DNA of 64,000 nt from Spirochaetales bacterium (GTDB lineage: Bacteria; Spirochaetota; Spirochaetia; UBA9216). The notes under the pieces were generated by a model. It was not told where the DNA came from, searched no databases, and saw only the letters and a list, made by a program, of their open reading frames with translations. The stretch is from the NCBI GenBank assembly GCA_016839055.1, contig JAEKNX010000004.1, positions 186,001 through 250,000 of the forward strand. Reading direction: 5' to 3'. Positions 49,414 to 58,476 of this stretch are shown here, in pieces. Position numbers and translations under genes: made by a program. Numbering within the stretch: the first letter of the stretch is position 1; each line of letters opens with the position of its first letter.

Positions 49414-50436
49414 ATGGAAGATGTGGGTCCTTCAGATAGAAGAGCAAAGAAACTTATTGATGATATCATTTATTTTGATATTCACGGTCATAGAGAAAAA
49501 TTACTACCTCCTATTTTAAGAGTAATACCTTCAACACGGATACCAAGAGATGTCAAACTTTCAGGACTTGCCGATACTGGTGTTAATGGATTTATTATAT
49601 GCGCCATAGGAGATCCGAACTCATTCAAAAAGTGGAAAACAGACTCATATAAATCGGTGATGAAACAGCTGGATGAAATTAGAAAAAGTATTGCCCGCGC
49701 GGGAGGAGTTATCGCTCTCTCCTCCTCTGATATCGAGAAAGCTTCAACTGACGGGAAGCCTGTATTTGTTCTGGGTATTGAGGGCGGTGATTTCATCGGT
49801 GAAGATTTAAACAGGCTGTCATTTGTTTATAATCAGGGCGTACGGCTGCTAGTGCCTATGCATTACTCTAAAAATTTAATTGGTTCAATCAGTCTTGGAT
49901 GGGGAGGAAGGGTGGTTCCGGACAGGGAGCAGACTGGACTTACCTCCTTTGGCAAAGAACTGATCGAAGAAGCTGGTGAGCTGGGGATGTTGATTGATCT
50001 CGCTCACGCTGATGAGAGAACTATTTTGGATGTTGTAAAAATTACAACAGCTCCAGTTCTTTGTTCCCATACCGGTCCACGCAGTCTTCAGAATTTTCCC
50101 CGGTATATATCCGACAAGGCCATGAAAGCGATTGCCGGAACCGGAGGACTTGTAGGTTTATGGCCCTTTTTCAGCAAAGGAGCTGGAGTTGAAGATCTGG
50201 AAACCTTCATTAATTATGCAAGATACATGGCGGATTTAATTGGAACTGAGCATCTTGCCTTCGGTACTGATATAAACGGAGTTCCAGGGAATATGAAAGG
50301 GTATGAGAATCTGAATGACGCCTTTGTTTTAATTCAGACCCTTTTAGATGGTGGATTCAATGAAAATGAATTAAAAATGATTGCCGGAGAGAACTTTCTA
50401 AGGTTTTTTAATACAACAATGAAATCTGACAGGTGA
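49414..50436 (+). CDS. Membrane-dipeptidase-family (M19) hydrolase
   Basis: Metal ligands expected of renal dipeptidase-like enzymes are in GIEGGDF (Glu), IDLAHAD (His) and CSHTGPR (His), with FGTDING near the end. The first motif reads H24-G-H26, where the family usually has H-x-D; the exchanged Asp may change the metal site or the substrate. At 340 residues it is a normal length, without a signal peptide. It probably cleaves a dipeptide or N-acyl-type bond inside the cell. It begins directly after the RidA stop. Confidence 0.8.
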   Translation: MEDVGPSDRRAKKLIDDIIYFDIHGHREKLLPPILRVIPSTRIPRDVKLSGLADTGVNGFIICAIGDPNSFKKWKTDSYKSVMKQLDEIRKSIARAGGVIALSSSDIEKASTDGKPVFVLGIEGGDFIGEDLNRLSFVYNQGVRLLVPMHYSKNLIGSISLGWGGRVVPDREQTGLTSFGKELIEEAGELGMLIDLAHADERTILDVVKITTAPVLCSHTGPRSLQNFPRYISDKAMKAIAGTGGLVGLWPFFSKGAGVEDLETFINYARYMADLIGTEHLAFGTDINGVPGNMKGYENLNDAFVLIQTLLDGGFNENELKMIAGENFLRFFNTTMKSDR

Positions 50437-50488
50437 TTATTTAAGCCGGAACAGATTCAACTGATATTCAAATTTAGGAGATAACAAC

Positions 50489-52270
50489 ATGAAAAGGTTG
50501 ATGACAGGTAATGAGGCAATTGCCAGAGGTGCCTGGGAATATGGTATATGCTTTGCGTCAGCCTACCCCGGGACACCTAGCACTGAGATTCTGGAAAATA
50601 TAGCCCTGTATAATAAAGATATTTATTCTGAATGGGCTCCGAATGAAAAGGTTGCCCTGGAATCAGCAATTGGAGCTTCTATTGCCGGAGTTCGTTCGCT
50701 CTCTGCAATGAAACATGTAGGAGTTAATGTTGCAGCTGACCCCCTCTTTACCTTCGCATATACCGGAGTAAATAGTGGAATGGTTTTGATCTCGGCTGAC
50801 GATCCAGGAATGCATTCTTCTCAGAATGAGCAGGATAACCGTAATTATGCCGCTTTTGCTAAAATAGCAATGTTTGAACCTTCCGACAGCCAGGAATGCA
50901 AGGATATGGTTGGAGAGGCTTTAAAAATCAGCGAAGACTTCGATATTCCGGCTTTGATAAGGATAACTACGCGGATTTCACATTCAAAGGGAATAGTAGT
51001 ATGTGAAGATGAGCGCCTGGAGATGCCAAATAAACCCTATATTAAGAAGATGGAGAAATATGTCGCCGTTCCTGCACATAGCAGGAAACTGCGAATAAAT
51101 CTTGAAGATCGCCAAAAAAGACTAGCTGAGTATTCTGAGACTACATCGATGAATTCCATTGAATGGGAAAACAGAGGTATTGGCGTAATTGCCTCAGGGA
51201 TAGTATATCAATATGCCCGTGAAGCTCTGGGTGACGGGGCTTCCTATTTAAAACTAGGATTTACTCACCCGCTGCCGATGAAAAAGATTCGTGATTTTGC
51301 CTCCAAGGTGGACAAGCTTTGGGTTATCGAAGAGGGAGACCCCTATCTGGAAAATCAAATAAAGGCCGCAGGAATTATCTGCAGCGGAAGGGATACATTT
51401 TCCGGCATTGGAGAACTCAGCGCCGGTGAAATTGGTCTTAAGATAGCCGGGAACTCCTGTGAGGTACTTAGTAGTGATACATCAAAAGTTGTCCCGCGGC
51501 CGCCGGCCTTCTGTGCCGGATGTCCGCACCGCGGTTTTTTCTATCAACTTGGCAAGATGAAAAATTTAATGATCACCGGTGATATCGGCTGTTATGCTTT
51601 AGCATTTAATAAGCCGTTTAACGCGATAGATACAGTTATCTGCATGGGGGCTAGTATCAGTACGGGTCACGGCGCTCAAAAAGCCTTTGAAATAAAAGGT
51701 GAAGACCGGAGAGTAGTGGCTGTTCTTGGTGATTCGACATTCTTCCATACAGGAATTAATAGTCTACTCAATATTGTATACAATAACAGCAAAACCATTA
51801 CATGCATACTGGACAATCGAATTACGGGAATGACCGGGCATCAGGAAAACCCCGGAAGCGGTTATAATCTCCGGGGAGAACCTGCTTCAGCAGTTAACAT
51901 CGAAGAGGTTTGTCGTTCGTTAGGTGTTAAAAACATACAAACAATTAATCCCAATGATCTGAAGAAGGTCAAGGAAACCCTCAAATGGGCTATGGAGCTC
52001 GATGAACCTGTCGTAATAATAACAAGGTGGCCCTGTGTCCTCAAGAAATTTTCACAGGAAGATAAAACGGAATTTGGAAATATTTTCTCCAAATATCATG
52101 TAGATATCGAGGCTTGTACGGCATGCAAAGCCTGTCTGAAAGCCGGCTGTCCTGCCATTTCTCTGAGTAAAGATTCGAAAAAGGTGGAAATAGCTCAGGC
52201 TTCCTGTACCGGCTGCGGGGTTTGCGCGCAGATATGTCCTGCAGAAGCAATATTCAGAGAGGAAATATAG
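50489..52270 (+). CDS. iorA: Indolepyruvate ferredoxin oxidoreductase subunit alpha
   Basis: The N-terminal pyrimidine-binding domain (FASAYPGTPSTEILENIALY) and the TPP-binding domain (FCAGCPHRGFF, TGDIGCYAL, LGDSTFFHTGINSLLNIVYNN in part) are those of IorA. The C-terminal about 60 residues hold two 4Fe-4S clusters (CTACKACLKAGCP, CTGCGVCAQICP). The enzyme oxidises aromatic or branched 2-oxo acids to acyl-CoA and CO2 and reduces ferredoxin. It is coupled to iorB by a one-base gap. AGGAG precedes the ATG. Confidence 0.93.
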   Translation: MKRLMTGNEAIARGAWEYGICFASAYPGTPSTEILENIALYNKDIYSEWAPNEKVALESAIGASIAGVRSLSAMKHVGVNVAADPLFTFAYTGVNSGMVLISADDPGMHSSQNEQDNRNYAAFAKIAMFEPSDSQECKDMVGEALKISEDFDIPALIRITTRISHSKGIVVCEDERLEMPNKPYIKKMEKYVAVPAHSRKLRINLEDRQKRLAEYSETTSMNSIEWENRGIGVIASGIVYQYAREALGDGASYLKLGFTHPLPMKKIRDFASKVDKLWVIEEGDPYLENQIKAAGIICSGRDTFSGIGELSAGEIGLKIAGNSCEVLSSDTSKVVPRPPAFCAGCPHRGFFYQLGKMKNLMITGDIGCYALAFNKPFNAIDTVICMGASISTGHGAQKAFEIKGEDRRVVAVLGDSTFFHTGINSLLNIVYNNSKTITCILDNRITGMTGHQENPGSGYNLRGEPASAVNIEEVCRSLGVKNIQTINPNDLKKVKETLKWAMELDEPVVIITRWPCVLKKFSQEDKTEFGNIFSKYHVDIEACTACKACLKAGCPAISLSKDSKKVEIAQASCTGCGVCAQICPAEAIFREEI

Positions 52271-52271
52271 A

Positions 52272-52841
52272 ATGGTTAAAAATATATTATTAGTCGGCGT
52301 CGGAGGGCAGGGAACCCTGCTTGCAAGCAAACTCCTGACTACAGGACTCATGGAAGCTGGATATGACGTTAAAATGAATGAAATTCACGGTATGTCCCAG
52401 CGAGGCGGGTCAGTCTCCAGTCACGTCAGATATGGCGAAAAAGTCTTTTCTCCGGTAATAGACCGGGGGGCAGCTGATATTCTTGTCTCCTTTGAAGAAA
52501 TGGAGGCGCTGCGCTGGCTGGAATACCTCAAGCCTGAAGGAAAGGTTGTTGTCAATAAATTTCGAAGCAATCCTGTTTCAATGTTGACGGGGGATACTAA
52601 ATACCCTGAAAATATTTTAGACCTGATTACGTCCAAAGCCGACGCAATCATCTTGGATGCTTGTCAAATAGCAGAAAAACTGGGTAATTCACGGGTTATG
52701 AATATAGTCCTTCTTGGAGCGCTAATAGAAGTTATTGGGATCAATTCAATTGATTGGGAAGGGCTGATAGAGAAACATGTAAAATATGATTTTGTAGATA
52801 TTAATATCAAGGCATTTAAGGCAGGTCGTAACCAGGTATGA
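52272..52841 (+). CDS. iorB: Indolepyruvate ferredoxin oxidoreductase subunit beta
   Basis: This is the gamma-type domain of 2-oxoacid:ferredoxin oxidoreductases: ILLVGVGGQGTLLASKLL, MNEIHGMSQRGGSVSSHVRYG and ALRWLEYLKPEGKVVVN. At 189 residues it is the normal IorB length. It overlaps the next gene by 4 bases. Confidence 0.93.
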   Translation: MVKNILLVGVGGQGTLLASKLLTTGLMEAGYDVKMNEIHGMSQRGGSVSSHVRYGEKVFSPVIDRGAADILVSFEEMEALRWLEYLKPEGKVVVNKFRSNPVSMLTGDTKYPENILDLITSKADAIILDACQIAEKLGNSRVMNIVLLGALIEVIGINSIDWEGLIEKHVKYDFVDINIKAFKAGRNQV

Positions 52842-53500
52842 AGAAAGGAGATTTCATATGGGCTGGTGTCTTGCTGCTGATAATCGTGTTTTTGGCAATA
52901 GACTCAGGTAGGCAGATGTATATAGAATTTACAGGAAGGCACCCTTATTTTAGCGGTTTCTTGAAATATATGGTATTAGCTTCAATGGGTGAACTGCTTT
53001 CAATCAGGCTAAAGAGAAAATACTGGTCAAAGAGCACAGGGTTTTATATCAAGGCTGTAATCTGGGGCTGCATCGGAATTCTAATAACATTTGTTTTTAA
53101 ATTTTATAGCGAAGGTGCTAAGGCTCTCCAGTTAGCCGGATTGCTAGCTGGAAATGGAAAAATTGTATCGACGGCCATCTTTACGTCCGTGATAATGAAC
53201 CTGACATTTGGAATAGCTTTATTTATCAGCCATAGAATTACAGATGAAATAATTGACTACCGGTTTGACAATTCCCGTTTCAATAAGGTTTCCATCATGA
53301 TAGAGAAGGTTGACTGGCCGGTATATCTGCTTTTTATATTTAAAATGATTGTATTTTTCTGGATTCCTGTTCATGCGGCCGTCTTTTTACTTCCGGAAGT
53401 CTATAGGGTAATGACTGCAGCCTTTCTTTCAATCGCGCTCGGGATTCTTCTTAGTCTTGGAAGCTGTAATCAGAGAATAGGAGATATATTACATGACTGA
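52838..53500 (+). CDS. Multi-pass membrane protein between iorB and ptb
   Basis: Five or six hydrophobic segments are visible (FIWAGVLLLIIVFLAI, AVIWGCIGILITFVF, LTFGIALFISHRI, LLFIFKMIVFFWIPVHAAVF, AAFLSIALGILLSLG). The motif FFWIPVHAAVFLLPEVYRV recalls bacterial proteins sometimes annotated as Mpv17/PMP22-like, but I am not sure of this. It is translationally coupled on both sides (4 bases with iorB, 8 bases with ptb), so it should serve the same pathway, perhaps as an organic-acid exporter or channel. That is inference from context. Confidence 0.75.
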   Translation: MKKGDFIWAGVLLLIIVFLAIDSGRQMYIEFTGRHPYFSGFLKYMVLASMGELLSIRLKRKYWSKSTGFYIKAVIWGCIGILITFVFKFYSEGAKALQLAGLLAGNGKIVSTAIFTSVIMNLTFGIALFISHRITDEIIDYRFDNSRFNKVSIMIEKVDWPVYLLFIFKMIVFFWIPVHAAVFLLPEVYRVMTAAFLSIALGILLSLGSCNQRIGDILHD

Positions 53501-54413
53501 TTTCGATCAATTATTTAAGGAAATAAAGATTGAACCAATGCGGATTGCCGTGGCTGCGGCAGAGGAGGTAGAAACCCTGTCCGCAATCATGGATGCATCT
53601 GAAGCTGGAATTGTGACTCCGATCCTCTTTGGGAATTCAGAGAAGATCAGGTCTCTATCATTATCTATTAATTGGGATATGGCAGACTGTGTTGTAATTG
53701 ATACTGAAAGTCCGGCGGACTCTGCCGTAGAAGCAGTTGCCTGTGTGAAAAACGGTTTCGCAGATTTTCTCATGAAGGGGTTAGTCGAAACCTCTGTTTT
53801 TCTTAAAGCTATTATCAATAAAGAGAGGGGGCTTCCAATTACAAATCTATTGAGTCATATCGCTATATTTGATATTCCTAATTACCCCAAGCTTCTTTTT
53901 ACGACCGATGGCGGTATGGTAATGTATCCGGATTTGAATCAGAAAAAGCTCCTTATTGAGAACGCACTGATCCTGACAAGGGCTTTGGGATATAAGCAGA
54001 CAATTGTCGGATGCCTCGCCGCAAAAGAAAAGGTAGACCCCAAAATGCCTGCTACGGTAGAAGCCCATGAGCTGAAAAAAATTGGTGAAAGAGGTGGGTT
54101 CGGAGCCGATGTTTATGTAGAAGGCCCAATGGCAATGGATTTGGTATTATCAAGGGACGCTACAAAAACAAAGGATTATAATAGTATTGCAGAGGGGGCG
54201 GTTGATATTCTTTTATTTCCCAATATTGATACCGGAAATGCTGTCGGTAAAACTCTTATGCAGATACCTGGCACAAGGATGATTGGCACTGTAATGGGGG
54301 CCTCTGTTCCTATTGTTTTGACATCCAGGGCAGATTCCAGATTAGAGAAATTGAACTCAATTCGCATGGCCGGCATCATAGCCGCCAGGATTAAGAGAGT
54401 TGGAATTAAATGA
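53493..54413 (+). CDS. ptb: Phosphate butyryltransferase
   Basis: The family blocks are IPMRIAVAAAEE-like at the start (MRIAVAAAEEVETLSAI), FADFLMKGLVETSVFLKA, TDGGMVMYPDLNQK and VDILLFPNIDTGNAVGKTLM. The length of 306 is typical. It converts an acyl-CoA to an acyl phosphate with release of CoA. It overlaps the butyrate kinase gene by 4 bases and follows iorAB, so its substrate is likely the branched or aromatic acyl-CoA made there and not butyryl-CoA itself. Confidence 0.92.
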   Translation: MTDFDQLFKEIKIEPMRIAVAAAEEVETLSAIMDASEAGIVTPILFGNSEKIRSLSLSINWDMADCVVIDTESPADSAVEAVACVKNGFADFLMKGLVETSVFLKAIINKERGLPITNLLSHIAIFDIPNYPKLLFTTDGGMVMYPDLNQKKLLIENALILTRALGYKQTIVGCLAAKEKVDPKMPATVEAHELKKIGERGGFGADVYVEGPMAMDLVLSRDATKTKDYNSIAEGAVDILLFPNIDTGNAVGKTLMQIPGTRMIGTVMGASVPIVLTSRADSRLEKLNSIRMAGIIAARIKRVGIK

Positions 54414-55489
54414 TGAGATATCTCCTGCTTGTGATTAATCCGGGTTCAACCTCAACGAAAATTGCCTTGTACCAGAATGAGAGCTGTCTATATAGTGAGT
54501 ATATCGAACATGAGAGCCGGAGCATTGAAAAGTATAATTCAATGATAGAGCAGATGCCGATGAGACAGGGCGCAATCGAAAACTGGCTTAAGAAAAAGGG
54601 AATTTTAGCGTCAACGCTTTCCGCAGTTGTCGGACGGGGAGGTATTCTTCCTCCTGTGAAATCAGGAGCCTACCGGGTAAACGCTGAAATGATTGACAGG
54701 CTTAAAAACAGGCCGCTGGTAGAACATGCATCTAATCTTGGCGCCATTCTCGCATATGAAATGGCGTCTGAAATTGATATTCCCTCATTTATTTATGATT
54801 CCGTTTCTGTTGATGAGTTGGAAAGTGTTGCACGAATATCAGGGATGCCTCTGATAGAAAGAAAAAGCCAAACTCATGTTTTAAATTCCCGCGCAATGGC
54901 GCGTAGAGTAGCGGGAAAACTAGGTTTTGATTATAAGGATAAGAATTTTATAGTCGCTCATATGGGCGGCGGAATCTCTATCAGCGCTCATCGAAGGGGC
55001 CGGATAATAGATGTAGTTGCAGATGATGAGGGACCTTTTTCGCCTGAGAGAGCAGGACGGGTGCCGTGTCGCGAACTTATCTCCCTTTGCTATTCCGGAA
55101 GATGGGATGAGAAGGAAATGCAGAAAAACCTGAGAGGAAATGGCGGAATAAAGGCGTATCTGGGCACTATCGATGTGAGATCTGTGGCGCTTAATGCCGA
55201 TGCAGGTGACCCGGAATCGAACCTTATAATAAACGCCATGACCTACCAGATCTCTAAAGGAATTGGTGAATTGGCAACCGTATTAAAAGGAGATGTCGAT
55301 TCTATTATTCTGACTGGCGGAATTGCTTATAGCCGGATGATAACAGGCATGATAGCCGAGAGAACAGAATTTATTGCGCCGGTAAAGATTGAACCGGGTG
55401 AAAATGAGCTGGAAGCCCTCGCGTTCGGAGTGCTCCGCGTCCTCAGGGGTGAGGAAGATGCTCATGAGTACCACGAAAACCAGGATTAA
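54410..55489 (+). CDS. buk: Butyrate kinase
   Basis: ASKHA acetokinase fold: LLVINPGSTSTKIALY (phosphate 1), VVGRGGILPPVKSGAYRVN, VAHMGGGISISAHRRG and ILTGGIAYSRMI (adenosine) are the family's motifs. At 359 residues the length is normal. It makes ATP from an acyl phosphate. With Ptb it gives the island a substrate-level phosphorylation step. Confidence 0.92.
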   Translation: MMRYLLLVINPGSTSTKIALYQNESCLYSEYIEHESRSIEKYNSMIEQMPMRQGAIENWLKKKGILASTLSAVVGRGGILPPVKSGAYRVNAEMIDRLKNRPLVEHASNLGAILAYEMASEIDIPSFIYDSVSVDELESVARISGMPLIERKSQTHVLNSRAMARRVAGKLGFDYKDKNFIVAHMGGGISISAHRRGRIIDVVADDEGPFSPERAGRVPCRELISLCYSGRWDEKEMQKNLRGNGGIKAYLGTIDVRSVALNADAGDPESNLIINAMTYQISKGIGELATVLKGDVDSIILTGGIAYSRMITGMIAERTEFIAPVKIEPGENELEALAFGVLRVLRGEEDAHEYHENQD

Positions 55490-55570
55490 AAAGATTCGAA
55501 AATTATATATAGTCAGAAGAGCAATTCCGAACCGATCCTAATCTCGACAAGCCTTGCGCAGTATGCCGCT

Positions 55571-56069
55571 TCAATTATTCAACTGGATTATTTCTTTCTG
55601 GCTCATTCCGGCCGTTGCGGGAGGAGCCATGGCTTCGGACAGAGGTTCTCTTATGAATAAGGCAAGCAGAACCGCCGATGCCGCTATTATTATCAGTTTT
55701 GTTTTATTTTTCAGGAGAAATGCCTGTTTTCTCTGTTTATGCAATCGTTTCTTTTCGATTTTTTCAGCACTCGCTAAAATTACGTCTGATTCCAGGGGGT
55801 AATCATTTTTAGTGAATTCTTATCAGGTCTTCGGGAATTGAGAAAATCCATAAGCAGGGGAGGGGAAAACAGCATCCTGACGTCATCGGTTCTGAATACC
55901 GAACTGAGGCTGAATTCCTTGACCGGAAACTCTCTGTAGCTGATGTCCTTAAGAGCCGAGAGCAGCTGCGGCCGCCATAATGGATTGCTCCGCTAATTGC
56001 GATAATAATCAATAAGGATGTTATCAATATTATGACAATTATAGATACCGGTTTTCTGTACTTTCCCAT
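55571..56069 (-). pseudogene. Frameshifted membrane-protein gene in the NarL-type two-component operon
   Basis: From ATG 56069 (minus strand) the frame encodes a hydrophobic N-terminus (SIIVIILITSLLIIIAISGAI). Coding-like sequence then continues in a second frame (LLSALKDISYREFPVKEFSL and MLFSPPLLMDFLNSRRP). A third frame carries LASAEKIEKKRLHKQRKQAF and a second helix (LIIIAASAVLLALFI) up to a TGA at 55571. At least two frameshifts are needed to join them, so the gene looks recently inactivated. It begins 41 bases after the response-regulator stop. The family is not recognised. Confidence 0.65.
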
Positions 56070-56109
56070 AAAACTAAAATATCTTCTTTTAGTCAGATGG
56101 TAAAGTTGA

Positions 56110-56757
56110 TTATGTCACCCCAAGTTTTTCAGCAAGCTGAATTAGACGTGCTGAAGAGTCAATTCTGAGCTTCGACATTATTTTCGAGCGGTGGTTATCT
56201 ACTGTTTTACGGCTTATGAAAAGCTGTTTGGCAATTTGAGGCGGAGTAAGGCCTTCAGCAAGCATCCGGAAGATTTCCTGTTCTCGTGCTGATAAGTTGT
56301 TGTAAAGGGCATCAGCTTCTGTTCCGCTGCCGCTGTTACGCAGACAGGTGAAGATGCTGTCGGAGAGGTCTGGATCGAGATATTTTCGGCCGGCTTGAAC
56401 CTCTTTTACTGCATGGAGCAGAGTCTCGGGAGGTGAATGCTTCAGGATATATCCGGAAATGCCGAGATTGATCGCTTTTTTGATAAGCATCGGTTTATTA
56501 TGCATGCTGAGTATCAGGATTTTCAGTTCCGGAAAGCGACTTGTAATTTCCGGCATGGAATCGAGGCTTGACTGCTCTTTAAGAGAGATATCAAGTAAAA
56601 GGATATCTGTATTCTCGAGCATTCCTGATTGTAGAAGTTCTAAAACTGATTCAGCCTCGCCGGTTATTATGAAAGTAGGATCTTCTTTCAAGGCGGTTAT
56701 CACTCCATTTCTGAAAAGAGAATGATCGTCAGTGATAAAAACTGATATTTTATTCAT
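56110..56757 (-). CDS. NarL/LuxR-family response regulator
   Basis: The receiver has the acidic pair in VFITDDHSLFRNG, phospho-acceptor Asp in ILLLDISLKEQ, and Lys in GYILKHSPPE. The C-terminal LuxR helix-turn-helix is LSAREQEIFRMLAEGLTPPQ (start) through ISRKTVDNHRSKIMSKL. It is 215 residues and complete. It follows the sensor kinase gene by 2 bases. Confidence 0.92.
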   Translation of the reverse strand: MNKISVFITDDHSLFRNGVITALKEDPTFIITGEAESVLELLQSGMLENTDILLLDISLKEQSSLDSMPEITSRFPELKILILSMHNKPMLIKKAINLGISGYILKHSPPETLLHAVKEVQAGRKYLDPDLSDSIFTCLRNSGSGTEADALYNNLSAREQEIFRMLAEGLTPPQIAKQLFISRKTVDNHRSKIMSKLRIDSSARLIQLAEKLGVT

Positions 56758-56759
56758 AA

Positions 56760-57845
56760 TTAACCTCTTTTCTTTATTGGGTATTTCAGGGTAATGGTTG
56801 TTCCCAGTCCTGGAACTGATTCTCCGGACAGCGATGCTCCGATACTCTTTGCTTTTTCATTCATAAGCAGCATCCCAAGATGTTTTCCTGTGTCTTTATT
56901 CGATGTATGAATATCGGTAAAGCCCCTTCCGTCATCTTTTATTCTCAGAATCAGATAGGGATGGCTGGCCACTAGTTTTATTTGAACATTTTCGGCCTCA
57001 GCATGTTTATTGATATTATTCAGGGCTTCCTGAACTATTCTGTAGAAAACAAGACGGGACTTATTATCAAGAAATGATTCTTTATAGCCGCTTGCTATGC
57101 AGCTTACCTTCAAGCCGTATCTCTTTTGAAAATCATTAGCAAGCTCTAAAAGAGAATCCCTGAGGCCTGTTGTGTTCAGCTGAAGCGGTGCTATCTGATA
57201 GGTGAGATCACGCAGGCTGCCGGATATTTCTCTCAGCCTTCCTGCTGCAATGCTGGCCTTATTCATCTCAGTTGTCAGCAGCAGACTACCGATATCCTGA
57301 AGTATAGAATCGTGAAGGAAGGAGCTGATTCGCAGGCGTTCTTTCTCTCTTTCCTGGCTGAGGAGTCTGAGAACCTCTTCGCTGTTTCGAAGTTGCCTGC
57401 CTGTTAATTTTGCTTTATGTGTGATCACAAGCAGGAAGATAAACTGAATAATGACACCTGCGCCCAGGAAGTACAGAAGGGTGTCAAAGCTCTGCAGTCT
57501 TTCCTCAATAAGCTGCTGATAACCTGTGATAAATTGAAGAAGTATATGGCTCTCTACAGCTGACGGGTCTGAATTAAGCTCCTCAAGCAGGATGTTTATA
57601 TTCTCATTGTCCCAACCGAAGTATTCTCCTGAGAATTGTTCAAGAATGGCTTTGACTTCTTTCGTAGAAAGAGTGGTGTCGGTATTCAGGAGATCTGTAT
57701 AGAGAGATACTGCGTTTATCAGATTTCTACCGGCTCGGCGGCTTGAATCCAGTGACATGTTTATCATAAGAACAAGAGCAATCATTGTAATGAAGATTAG
57801 AAGTGCGTTTGAATTATCCAGGAAAATTTTAAATATTTTTTTCAT
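56760..57845 (-). CDS. NarX-like sensor histidine kinase (HisKA_3)
   Basis: Two membrane helices (about residues 13-32 and 142-162) enclose a short periplasmic domain. The dimerisation domain carries the phospho-acceptor His in SSFLHDSILQDIGSLL. The HATPase has the N-box ALNNINKHAEAENV, IKDDGRGFTD and LGMLLMNEKAKSIGA. It pairs with the NarL-type regulator downstream and is divergent from the ECF-S-like gene. Confidence 0.9.
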   Translation of the reverse strand: MKKIFKIFLDNSNALLIFITMIALVLMINMSLDSSRRAGRNLINAVSLYTDLLNTDTTLSTKEVKAILEQFSGEYFGWDNENINILLEELNSDPSAVESHILLQFITGYQQLIEERLQSFDTLLYFLGAGVIIQFIFLLVITHKAKLTGRQLRNSEEVLRLLSQEREKERLRISSFLHDSILQDIGSLLLTTEMNKASIAAGRLREISGSLRDLTYQIAPLQLNTTGLRDSLLELANDFQKRYGLKVSCIASGYKESFLDNKSRLVFYRIVQEALNNINKHAEAENVQIKLVASHPYLILRIKDDGRGFTDIHTSNKDTGKHLGMLLMNEKAKSIGASLSGESVPGLGTTITLKYPIKKRG

Positions 57846-57867
57846 GATCTACTTTATAATACTACAT

Positions 57868-58476
57868 ATGAGTAATTTTGTTTATCACATTAATACTATT
57901 GTGCATCGGAACAGGTGGAAAAGCCTGTTGATTCTTATCCCATTGTTTGCAGCACTGAATCTTGGCTTTAGCTGGTTTAATAATTACATTCTGAGAGCGC
58001 CCCTGTTTTTCGATTCCATTTTTACAGCAGCCGGCGCCGTCTGCTTCGGCCCGCTTGCTGGAACACTGATAGCCGCTTTAACAAATCTCGGAATGGAATT
58101 GATGTACGGCATGGCGGGCTTTCACTGGCCATTTATGATCTGCAGTATTTCCACGGCACTAATTCTGGGATTTATGGCGAAGGGCGGATACTTTTCAAAG
58201 CAGATACACCTTACTCTCGCAATCCTGGCGGTAACAGTCTCAAATGCACTGACCGGTTCAATATTGGCTTACCTGCTTTTCAGCGGCAACTCAGGTGTCG
58301 GGATAGACGTAATAGTATCCGCATTTACTGAGACAGGGATGTCGGTGCTGGCCTCGGCCTTCGTTGCCCGTCTTCCGGCAAATTTGATAGACAAGATGAT
58401 AGCCGTCTATGCCGCCTTTGGCTTAAAAGTGCTGTTTGAACGTGTTAGGGGTGAGAAGGTGTTCCCGGACGCCTGA
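57868..58476 (+). CDS. ECF-transporter-S-like integral membrane protein
   Basis: ATG 57868 is favoured because earlier ATGs overlap the divergent kinase gene. A perfect TATAAT (57855-57860) lies only 7 bases upstream, with no ribosome binding site, so the mRNA may be leaderless. Five to six helices are seen, with APLFFDSIFTAAGAVCFGPL and GTLIAALTNLGMELMYG recalling the S components of ECF vitamin importers. No EcfA or EcfT genes are nearby. The substrate is unknown. A decayed copy of its middle part lies at 30.9 kb. Confidence 0.7.
   Translation: MSNFVYHINTIVHRNRWKSLLILIPLFAALNLGFSWFNNYILRAPLFFDSIFTAAGAVCFGPLAGTLIAALTNLGMELMYGMAGFHWPFMICSISTALILGFMAKGGYFSKQIHLTLAILAVTVSNALTGSILAYLLFSGNSGVGIDVIVSAFTETGMSVLASAFVARLPANLIDKMIAVYAAFGLKVLFERVRGEKVFPDA

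Noticed and set aside
55554-55802. 82-codon plus-strand frame after the butyrate kinase gene
   Set aside because: The minus strand of the same stretch carries a better coding signal (membrane helix and basic region of the broken gene).
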